Part shown: positions 15,412-21,495 of the stretch, piece by piece | Layout: each line of letters opens with the position of its first letter | How positions within the stretch are numbered: position 1 is the first letter of the stretch | DNA from: JANWJE01 sp044326545 | Lineage (GTDB): Bacteria; Chlamydiota; Chlamydiia; Chlamydiales; Parachlamydiaceae | NCBI GenBank assembly: GCA_044326545.1 | Contig: JBIRBM010000030.1 | Span: 1-21,495 of the forward strand | Reading direction: 5' to 3' | Length of the DNA stretch: 21,495 nucleotides | The notes under the pieces: model-generated | Told to the model about the DNA's origin: nothing | Database searches by the model: none | What the model saw: only the letters and a program-made list of their open reading frames with translations | Position numbers and translations under genes: made by a program

Positions 15412-16136
15412 TTAATGGAACAAATATTTCATTGACATTAAAAAACAAAAAGGGGTCTTCACATCTTTTAAAAAATGTCTCTTTTGAAATAAGAAAAGGT
15501 CGAATGACCACTTTTATGGGACAAAGCGGGGCGGGTAAAACCACTCTTCTTAAATGTATTGCGAATTTGCATTCAGGATATGAAGGGATGATCAAATGCG
15601 GCGGATCGGATATTAAAAATTTCAATCCGCTTAAAAGAGCGACAACAATTGGATGTGTATTGCAGCAGTTTCATTTGTTCCCTCATCTTTCAGTCCTTAA
15701 CAATTGCACTTATGCTCTTATCCATACGATGAAGATGGCAGAAACTGAAGCTCAAAAAATGGCTTTAGACACATTGCATGCCTTGAATATGGAACGATTT
15801 ATCGATTTATTTCCATGCCAACTATCAGGAGGCCAGCAACAACGTGTGGCAATTGCAAGGGCTTTGGTATTACATCCCGATATCTTACTTTTAGATGAGC
15901 CAACATCGGCTTTGGATCCAGAAAGTAAACAAGATCTTGAATCGTTGCTTCTGCATCTCCACGCCAAGGGAATCACGATTGCGCTTTCAAGTCATGATAT
16001 GCCATTTATCCAAAAGGTGATCGATTTCGTCTATTTTATGGAAGAGGGAAAGCTGATTGAGGCATGGGATCAAAAAACTGAATCTCTTGGATCCAAACAT
16101 AAAATTAAACACTTTTTAACTCACCTTAACCACTAG
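15408..16136 (+). CDS. Amino-acid ABC transporter ATPase (GlnQ/ArtM type)
   Basis: This cytoplasmic nucleotide-binding subunit drives the importer. Motifs in 242-residue numbering: Walker A GQSGAGKTT (38-46), Q-loop Q86 in VLQQFHLFPH, signature LSGGQQQR (139-146), Walker B ILLLDEP (159-165), D-loop SALD (167-170) and switch His196. An in-frame GTG at 15399 lies inside the AAAAAAGG ribosome site, so the ATG at 15408, which overlaps the permease TGA, is the start. The C-terminal LTHLNH and the TAG stop are written by the left arm of the palindromic repeat at 16117-16214. The element appears to have landed at the gene's end and replaced its native tail, which should be harmless since all motifs are intact. 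Confidence 0.94.
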   Translation: MINGTNISLTLKNKKGSSHLLKNVSFEIRKGRMTTFMGQSGAGKTTLLKCIANLHSGYEGMIKCGGSDIKNFNPLKRATTIGCVLQQFHLFPHLSVLNNCTYALIHTMKMAETEAQKMALDTLHALNMERFIDLFPCQLSGGQQQRVAIARALVLHPDILLLDEPTSALDPESKQDLESLLLHLHAKGITIALSSHDMPFIQKVIDFVYFMEEGKLIEAWDQKTESLGSKHKIKHFLTHLNH

Positions 16137-16214
16137 GAGTGCGATTTTGGTTGATTTAACACTTGGTATTGAAAGCGTTATCTTAAATCGCACTCCTAGT
16201 GCTTGAGGTGAGTT
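16117..16214. repeat. Intact 97-bp palindromic element (family A)
   Basis: The arms AACTCACCT (16118-16126) with AGGTGAGTT (16206-16214), and CACTAGGAGTGCGATTT (16131-16147) with AAATCGCACTCCTAGTG (16185-16201), form a near-perfect stem of about 30 bp. The 37-nt centre is unpaired. There is no T tract for an intrinsic terminator. It overlaps the end of the ATPase gene and separates the transporter genes from argG. Sharing arms with 393-424 and 2811-2845, it is probably a small non-autonomous mobile or REP-like element. It encodes no protein. Confidence 0.75.
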
Positions 16215-16237
16215 TTCAAAACAGACTCTCAAGAATA

Positions 16238-16265
16238 TTGCGAAAATTTTTTGTGAGTGTATAGC
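16238..16265 (+). promoter_or_regulatory. Possible promoter for the argGGH genes
   Basis: TTGCGA (16238-16243), 16 bases, then TATAGC (16260-16265), each four of six to consensus. It lies about 45 bases before the argG start and after the palindrome. A weak candidate; readthrough from the transporter genes is the alternative. No clear ArgR box is visible. Confidence 0.3.
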
Positions 16266-16308
16266 GGATTGATAGTAGCAAATCTGAACAAATTCTAAAG
16301 GCAAAGAG

Positions 16309-17529
16309 ATGAAAAAAATAATTTTAGCTTATAGCGGAGGACTTGACACCTCTGTCATTTTAAAATGGTTAATAGAAGAGGGATTTGAAGTTGTTTGCTT
16401 TTTGGCCGACATCGGTCAAAAGGAAGAGATGAACGTCTTGAAACAAAAAGCCCTTAAATTAGGGGCAAGCAAAGTATACATAGAGGATCTTAAAGAAGAA
16501 TTTGTGGAAAAATATGTTTTCCAGTCTCTTAAAGCTAACGCGATCTACGAGGGAAGGTATCTTCTGGGAACCTCCTTGTCCCGTCCATTAATTGCCCAAA
16601 AACAGATTGAAATCGCAAGGAAAGAAAATACTTTATTTCTTGCTCATGGTGCAACAGGAAAGGGAAATGACCAGGTGCGATTTGAAATCACTTATCTGAC
16701 GCTAATGCCAAATGCCTCAATTATTAGCCCTTGGAAGGATCAAAAGTTTTTGTCTCAATTCAAAGGAAGGACTGACATGGTCCTATTCGGTAACGAGCAT
16801 AACATCCCCATTACCTCCTCGTTGGAAAAGCCATATAGTATCGATGAAAATCTTTTACACACAAGCTACGAAGGAGGGATTTTGGAGAACCCTTCTAAAG
16901 AGCCTCCTGATGACATGTTTAAAAATACCTTATCACCAAAAAATGCTGCGGATAAAGAAGAGGAGATTGTCATTGAATTTTCGTGCGGAATTCCAATTTC
17001 AGTGACTAATTCCTCTAATGGAATGAGTGTGAGCCACTCTGCTGTAGAACTTTTGACATATCTCAATGCGCTTGGGAATAAACATGGAATTGGCAGAATC
17101 GATGTGGTTGAAAATCGATTTATCGGAATGAAATCGAGGGGAGTCTATGAAACTCCCGGGGGAACAATTTTATGGAAAGCGCATCACGATCTTGAGGCTC
17201 TTGTTTTAGATAGGGAAGTGTTTCATCTCAAAGAAATGTGGATGCCGAAGATCTCGCAACTGATCTATAACGGATTTTGGTTTAGCCCTGAAATGGATTT
17301 CTTGATGGCTGCTATAGAAAAAAGTCAGGAGCAAGTTGAGGGGAAAGTTTATTTAACATTGTACAAAGGAAATGTCATGATCACGAAGCGTGAATCGGCT
17401 AAATCTCTTTATCAACAAGATATTGCGAGCATGGATTGTTTAGGGGATTACGATCAAATGGATGCAAAAGGGTTTATTAAATTGCATGCACTCAGGTTAA
17501 AAAATAATACAACATTAAAAGGAAAATAA
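16309..17529 (+). CDS. argG: Argininosuccinate synthase, canonical copy
   Basis: ArgG joins citrulline and aspartate using ATP, giving argininosuccinate, AMP and PPi, in the cytosol as a tetramer. The 406-residue length is typical. The PP-loop AYSGGLDTS (7-15) binds ATP. Residues matching the citrulline and aspartate ligands of human ASS1 are all present: Y84 and S89 in GRYLLGTSLSRP, T116, N120, D121 and R124 in HGATGKGNDQVRFE, S177 in PYSIDEN, S186 in HTSYEGG, E268 in VVENRF and Y280 in GVYETPGG. AAGG lies 7 bases before the ATG. The next gene, also an ArgG homologue, starts only 3 bp after the stop, and argH follows. With no carbamoyltransferase gene in the window, citrulline presumably comes from elsewhere. 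Confidence 0.95.
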   Translation: MKKIILAYSGGLDTSVILKWLIEEGFEVVCFLADIGQKEEMNVLKQKALKLGASKVYIEDLKEEFVEKYVFQSLKANAIYEGRYLLGTSLSRPLIAQKQIEIARKENTLFLAHGATGKGNDQVRFEITYLTLMPNASIISPWKDQKFLSQFKGRTDMVLFGNEHNIPITSSLEKPYSIDENLLHTSYEGGILENPSKEPPDDMFKNTLSPKNAADKEEEIVIEFSCGIPISVTNSSNGMSVSHSAVELLTYLNALGNKHGIGRIDVVENRFIGMKSRGVYETPGGTILWKAHHDLEALVLDREVFHLKEMWMPKISQLIYNGFWFSPEMDFLMAAIEKSQEQVEGKVYLTLYKGNVMITKRESAKSLYQQDIASMDCLGDYDQMDAKGFIKLHALRLKNNTTLKGK

Positions 17530-17532
17530 ATC

Positions 17533-18783
17533 ATGTTACTTTCTGAAATTTTAGAAAAAATCAATGCGACACCTGTTAAAAAAGGACAAAAGGTTGCAGT
17601 TGCTTTCTCCGGAGGATTGGATTCATCACTAGCAATACCGCTTTTGAAACATATTTATGAGGCCAAAGAGATCATTCCAATCACAATTGATGTGGGTCAA
17701 GGAGAGGAAGAAATCATAGAGATGTATGAAAAAGCTGAAAAATTAGGGATAACCCCTATCATGATTGATGCTAAAGAGGAATTTTCAAAGGAATGGCTCT
17801 CAAAAGCAATTCAAGCAAATTCTGATTATAATGGCTATCCGGTTGCCACTTCAATGACGCGTCAGCTGGTCGCCCGGATCATTGCATTGAAGGCTGAAGA
17901 ACTCGGATGCGAGGCAATATTAGAAGGCTCTACCGGAAAAGGTAACGACCAATATCGTATGCACAATGTATTCAAATTGTTTGCACCAAAACTAGACATT
18001 CTGGTTCCGGTAAGAGATTTTAATTTGACTCGATTGGAAGAACAGTTGCTTTGCGCTCACTTTGCAGTTCCTGTAACAGAACAGATTGCAGGGGGTGATG
18101 ACAAAACACTATGGTGCCGCTCCATTGCTTCTGGTGCTATTGATCTAAACCAGCCAATCCCAGATAACGTTTGGATGTGGAGAGTCCCTCCAAAAAGCGC
18201 TCCGGATGATGGAGTCGAGATTGAGCTTGAGTTTTCGATCGGCTTGCCCATTCGTCTTAATGGTAAAAAACTCCCGCTTGATACGATGATCAATGAGTTG
18301 AATCATATTGCCGGATCACATGGAATCGGATTAATCGATATGTTTGAAGATGGAATAATGGAGCTCAAAAGCAGAGAGGTGTATGAAGCTCCTGCGGCAC
18401 ATGTCCTACTCAAGCTGCATCGTGATCTCGAGCAGCAGTGCTTGACTAAAGAGGAAATTCAGTTCAAGAAATTAGTCGACGCAAAATGGGCTTACTTGGT
18501 TTATCATGGACTTTGGTACTCCCCTTTAAAGAATGCCTTGGATGCATTTATTCTTCAATCGCAGCAAATGGTCTGCGGAACAATTAAAGCCAAATTATAT
18601 AAAGGAAATATTGAAGTGACTTATCGAGAGTCGAAACACTCTCTTTTTTTTCCGCAAGTGCGCTCAATTAAAAGTTCTTCATTTGATCAAAGATGGTGTG
18701 CTAATGCTGCGAAAATCGGCGGGCTTCCAAGCGAAATGTTAGCTCTTCGTAACGAAAACATTTCAAAGGGAGGTGTATCATGA
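17533..18783 (+). CDS. Second, divergent argininosuccinate synthase homologue
   Basis: The 416-residue protein has the ArgG fold but is clearly unlike the copy just upstream, so this is no recent duplication. It starts with a 20-residue extension before the PP-loop AFSGGLDSS (24-32). Substrate residues kept by alignment are Y102 and S107, T134, N138, D139 and R142 (STGKGNDQYRMH), S197, E272 and Y284. Changes: the canonical YSIDENL loop reads GGDDKTL, so the citrulline-contacting Ser becomes G188, and the usual RPLIA reads RQLVA (110-114). Some segments (DVGQxEEE, a RDFNLTR segment, WRVPPKSAPDD) recall archaeal-type ArgG. It could be a working ArgG with altered affinity, a partner subunit, or an enzyme for another substrate. 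It starts 3 bp after argG (AAGGAAA site) and overlaps argH by ATGA. Confidence 0.85.
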   Translation: MLLSEILEKINATPVKKGQKVAVAFSGGLDSSLAIPLLKHIYEAKEIIPITIDVGQGEEEIIEMYEKAEKLGITPIMIDAKEEFSKEWLSKAIQANSDYNGYPVATSMTRQLVARIIALKAEELGCEAILEGSTGKGNDQYRMHNVFKLFAPKLDILVPVRDFNLTRLEEQLLCAHFAVPVTEQIAGGDDKTLWCRSIASGAIDLNQPIPDNVWMWRVPPKSAPDDGVEIELEFSIGLPIRLNGKKLPLDTMINELNHIAGSHGIGLIDMFEDGIMELKSREVYEAPAAHVLLKLHRDLEQQCLTKEEIQFKKLVDAKWAYLVYHGLWYSPLKNALDAFILQSQQMVCGTIKAKLYKGNIEVTYRESKHSLFFPQVRSIKSSSFDQRWCANAAKIGGLPSEMLALRNENISKGGVS

Positions 18784-20117
18784 AATTATGGGAAAAAGGG
18801 TATAAGTTGGATCAACTGGTTGAGCATTTTATGACAGGAGATGATCCATTACTCGATCATCTCCTTATTTCATATGATTGTTTGGGCAGTATTGCCCATG
18901 CAAAAATGCTGGAAAAAATAGGGATCTTAACTGTTGAAGAGTGCTTTGCATTAGTCAAAGAGTTGAGACATATCATTCAATTAACTGATGAAGGGAAATT
19001 CATCATAAAATCAGAAGATGAGGACGTTCACACCGCTATTGAAAATGCTTTGGTCCTCAAATTGGGAGAGGTGGGCAAAAAACTGCATACAGCGCGTTCT
19101 AGAAATGATCAAATACTCCTCGATATGCGCCTCTACATGAAAGATCAAATGCGTCAGATCACGCAGGAAATATTGAACACTTGCGATGTTCTTTGCGAAT
19201 TTGCTCAATTACATCAGAGAGTTCCTATCCCCGGAAGAACTCATTTTCAACGGGCGATGCCCTCTTCTATTGGACTTTGGGCAAGTGCTTTTGCAGAGTC
19301 TCTTCTTGATGATATTCATTTGCTAGAAAATGCCTACGAGCTCATCGATCAATGTCCTTTGGGATCAGCCGCAAGTTACGGAGTGTCAATTCCAATCGAT
19401 CGACAGTATTGTGCTGATCTCTTAGGTTTTAGTGCGGTTCAAAATAATGTGCTTTACTCTAATAATAGCCGTGGAAAATTTGAAGCTGCAGTATTGCATG
19501 TTTTGGTTCAAGTGATGAATGATTTGAGTAAGCTGGCAACAGATATCATCATTTTCAGCGCGCCTGAATTTGGCTATCTTCTACTCCCCGAAAAATTTTG
19601 CCCAGGTAGTAGCCTGATGCCTCAAAAAAGAAATCCATGTCCTTTAGAGCTTATTCGCGCTAAATCAGCAACTCTTCAAGGGTTTTTATTTCAAGTCCTC
19701 GAAATTATCAGAGCACTCCCATCGGGTTATAATCGCGATTTTCAAGAGACTAAACGACCGATAATGGATGGATTGCAAATGACACGCTCCTCTTTAAAAG
19801 TTTTTTCGTTAATACTTTTAGAACTCGGGGTGAATCAACAAAAGTGTATCGCTGCTTTCACCCCTGAATTATTTGCAACTGATGAAGTGTTAAAGCTCAC
19901 AAGTGGAGGAATGCCATTTAGAGATGCCTATCGAGAAGTCGCAAAAGACCCTAATGGGGTCACTGAAACTGATCCGGTTCTCAATATCATGTCAAAAAAA
20001 CATCAAGGGGCAACCGGAAATTTGGGCCTTTCAATCATTCAGATTAAAAAAAAACGGTATCAAGGCTGGCTGGATCATGAAGCAAAAAAATGGCATGACG
20101 TAATGAGTCGTCCCTGA
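18780..20117 (+). CDS. argH: Argininosuccinate lyase
   Basis: ArgH splits argininosuccinate into arginine and fumarate in the cytosol, as a tetramer of the fumarase/aspartase superfamily. The 445-residue length is normal. Signatures: DVHTAIE (82-88), HTARSRND (103-110), the PGRTHFQRAMP segment with T154-H155 (151-161), GSAASYG (195-201) and the superfamily signature GSSLMPQKRN (276-285). The ATG overlaps the stop of the second argG homologue (ATGA) and is preceded by a strong GGGAGGT site, so translation is coupled. It is the last gene of the unit; a clear intrinsic terminator lies 64 bp further on. In other contexts lyases of this family can act in purine recycling, but the HTARSRND motif and the argG neighbours point to arginine. 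Confidence 0.95.
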   Translation: MKLWEKGYKLDQLVEHFMTGDDPLLDHLLISYDCLGSIAHAKMLEKIGILTVEECFALVKELRHIIQLTDEGKFIIKSEDEDVHTAIENALVLKLGEVGKKLHTARSRNDQILLDMRLYMKDQMRQITQEILNTCDVLCEFAQLHQRVPIPGRTHFQRAMPSSIGLWASAFAESLLDDIHLLENAYELIDQCPLGSAASYGVSIPIDRQYCADLLGFSAVQNNVLYSNNSRGKFEAAVLHVLVQVMNDLSKLATDIIIFSAPEFGYLLLPEKFCPGSSLMPQKRNPCPLELIRAKSATLQGFLFQVLEIIRALPSGYNRDFQETKRPIMDGLQMTRSSLKVFSLILLELGVNQQKCIAAFTPELFATDEVLKLTSGGMPFRDAYREVAKDPNGVTETDPVLNIMSKKHQGATGNLGLSIIQIKKKRYQGWLDHEAKKWHDVMSRP

Positions 20118-20180
20118 AAAACCCTAAAAATCATTTCAAAGATCCATTTTAAGGGGGATTGATAAATAATTATTGGATAT

Positions 20181-20231
20181 AAAATTCGCAGGAAAGCTTC
20201 TGTATTCTCACCATTTTCTTGCGAATTTTTT
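20181..20231 (+). terminator. Intrinsic terminator of the arginine genes
   Basis: AAAATTCGCAGGAAA (20181-20195) pairs with TTTCTTGCGAATTTT (20215-20229) over 15 positions including one G-U, with a 19-nt loop, and a run of six T ends at 20231. This is the best rho-independent terminator in the window. Confidence 0.8.
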
Positions 20232-20336
20232 ATGAAACCAAAAGGAATCAATCACGGTCTTGTTGCATAATAGCCCTCACAGCATAAAAGAAATAAACCA
20301 CCCGCTAAAACGCTAACTCCCTCACTCTATCAGCCA

Positions 20337-21299
20337 TTAAGCAGCTTCGAATATCCATTCAAATTTCGGCGTCCTAAATTTATTCATCCTGTTAATTATC
20401 ATGAATTTACAAATAACTTCTGTTTTTTGAGCACCTATTGAACGAGCTTTTAATCTACCTCCAAACATTCTCTTGATCCTAAACATCGCCGTCTCCGCTA
20501 ACGATCTCTCATAATAACCCGAACATTTTTTCCAAAGTCGTCTTCCTACGTCATCTCCACCAAATCCATGGATTGCTGCAATAGCGTCGTATCTTTCCTG
20601 TTTCCATCCCTCTTCTGCTGTACCCTTATACACTGCATCTCTTGGTGGTGGCACAATATAAATACCCCCTTTATCATGAACCTTCTTGCGAAATCGGCTC
20701 GCATCATAAGCTCCGTCACCTCTGGCAGATTTCACTCTGCAAGGTAATTTTCCTAACATCTGTTCTGCCATTTCCGCATCTCCTTTATTATTGCCTGTTA
20801 GCTCACAACAGAGAATATCTTGTGTTTCTACGTCTATTCCTATATGGAATTTTCTCCATGTCCTACGTTTACTCTTACCGTGGACTTTTACTTTCCATTT
20901 GCCTTCTCCATGTACTTTGAGGTCTGTAGAATCAAAGATGATATGACAGGCCTTCTTCCCTTGCATCAAACGGTTGACTCTTTTATGAAGCGACTTAGCT
21001 CCCCTTGAAATTTGCGAATAGCTCGGCAATCGAAGATTCAGGCCCATTAAACGGAAAAACGATTGAACAAAACCTTGTAGATTTCTCAGAGAACGCTTAT
21101 AAACCTCCCTGAGAATAAGCATCATTAAGATAGCTTCGTCAGAATAGGTTGCGCGTCTACCGGCTCGGCAGGTGTGATAGGAAGAAAACCAGTTCTTGAC
21201 TGCTTTTTCATCAATCCAGATAGTTATGCTTCCTGTTTGAATGAGAGCTCTGTTATACTCAGGCCAATTTCGGATACGATAAGTCGGTTCAGTTTGCAT
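20337..21299 (-). CDS. IS5-family transposase
   Basis: The 320-residue DDE transposase appears intact. The catalytic triad is visible: D123 (IIFDSTDLK), D195 (SARGDGAYD) and E269. The IS4/IS5 signature Y-(2)-R-(3)-E-(6)-K is exact at Y262, R265, E269 and K276. The basic segment HGKSKRRTWRKFHIGID (140-156) and the N-terminal helical DUF4096-like region (about 10-75, NWPEYNRALI onward) are typical of the IS903/IS5-like group. It cuts and pastes its own element. The ATG is covered by an imperfect palindrome (21295-21344). It lies on the opposite strand to the arginine genes, after their terminator, and nothing is visibly interrupted. Confidence 0.92.
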   Translation of the reverse strand: MQTEPTYRIRNWPEYNRALIQTGSITIWIDEKAVKNWFSSYHTCRAGRRATYSDEAILMMLILREVYKRSLRNLQGFVQSFFRLMGLNLRLPSYSQISRGAKSLHKRVNRLMQGKKACHIIFDSTDLKVHGEGKWKVKVHGKSKRRTWRKFHIGIDVETQDILCCELTGNNKGDAEMAEQMLGKLPCRVKSARGDGAYDASRFRKKVHDKGGIYIVPPPRDAVYKGTAEEGWKQERYDAIAAIHGFGGDDVGRRLWKKCSGYYERSLAETAMFRIKRMFGGRLKARSIGAQKTEVICKFMIINRMNKFRTPKFEWIFEAA

Positions 21300-21344
21300 G
21301 GGTAGTCCCTGTTTTCTTTAGTCAGAAACAGACTACTCCATGCA
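21295..21344. promoter_or_regulatory. Palindrome over the transposase start codon
   Basis: TGCATGGGTAGTCCCTGTTT (21295-21314) is nearly the reverse complement of AAACAGACTACTCCATGCA (21326-21344). The left arm contains the transposase ATG (minus strand) and its ribosome site. Six T follow on the plus strand, so plus-strand readthrough could be terminated, and in the transposase mRNA the start would be sequestered. Confidence 0.5.
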
Positions 21345-21421
21345 TTTTTTATTTATACCATTTATCAAAAATAACTTTTAGTGCATAATCCTCCGGTTAA
21401 TCAATACAGGCGCAGTGTAAA

Positions 21422-21495
21422 ATGAACGCATTTCAAAAAGAAATAGATCAACTGGCGGACACGGATTTTTTCCTACTGGCAAAAAGAGAACCTCA
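21422..21495 (+). CDS. Possible 5' end of a gene running off the window
   Basis: An ATG at 21422 opens a frame of 24 codons to the window edge, MNAFQKEIDQLADTDFFLLAK then REP. The acidic and hydrophobic pattern looks protein-like, but there is no strong ribosome site (only CAGG 14 bases upstream). I do not recognise it. It could also be IS-adjacent non-coding DNA. Confidence 0.35.
   Translation, partial: MNAFQKEIDQLADTDFFLLAKREP

Larger units (their letters stand above)
20232..21421. mobile_element. IS5-family insertion sequence, ends not resolved
   Basis: The transposase gene defines the element; the interval given is an outer limit. A GGTCTTGTTGCATAAT stretch at about 20256-20271 resembles IS5/IS903-type ends as I remember them. 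I found no inverted match in the 195 bp right of the transposase and no target duplication. Either the right end has decayed, or the true ends lie elsewhere. Confidence 0.55.

Noticed and set aside
16215..16308. ArgR operator before argG
   Set aside because: No pair of TGAAT/ATTCA half-sites with proper spacing is present.
20256..20271. Left terminal inverted repeat of the IS
   Set aside because: GGTCTTGTTGCATAAT looks like an IS5-type end, but no matching inverted copy exists in the 195 bp beyond the transposase, so boundaries were not asserted.
1..21495. CRISPR array, tRNA or rRNA genes
   Set aside because: No regularly spaced direct repeats, and no cloverleaf or rRNA-like sequence was seen on either strand by eye.

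Overview
The window looks like chromosomal DNA of an environmental, amoeba-associated member of the Chlamydiae (Parachlamydia/Protochlamydia type). This is inferred from the low G+C content, an arginine-binding protein that closely resembles chlamydial ArtJ, large orphan cytosolic proteins, and dispersed palindromic repeats. I could run no database search, so family calls rest on recognisable motifs and memory.

Layout. Bases 1-425 hold hairpins and the wreck of a HigB/HigA-type toxin-antitoxin pair (minus strand). Next come hemF (574-1374, late haem synthesis) and a small outer-membrane beta-barrel gene (1413-2087), facing an unknown minus-strand gene (2276-2779) across a long palindrome. After a gene-poor 0.7 kb gap come an 825-residue orphan protein (3490-5967), a likely two-gene unit of an M24B aminopeptidase (6130-7224) and a PhoR-like sensor histidine kinase (7254-9005), and a convergent 1374-residue orphan (9055-13179, minus).

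The right third is an arginine module. It begins with a promoter-like site and a 41-codon ORF ending in four consecutive Arg codons. The ArtJ-like binding protein, permease and ATPase genes follow, joined by 1-bp and 4-bp overlaps. Beyond a 97-bp palindromic element lie two divergent argininosuccinate synthase genes in tandem and argH, closed by a strong intrinsic terminator (20181-20231). ArgG plus ArgH turn citrulline and aspartate into arginine and fumarate. No genes for making citrulline are present in the window, so the set would suit salvage of host citrulline and/or arginine. An IS5-family transposase (minus strand) follows, and the first 24 codons of another possible gene run off the right edge.

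Most notable: the candidate arginine leader peptide upstream of artJ; the two dissimilar ArgG paralogues, the second with changes in its citrulline-binding loop; two families of dispersed palindromes, one of which supplies the last codons of the transporter ATPase and abuts the broken toxin gene; and two large proteins of unknown function.
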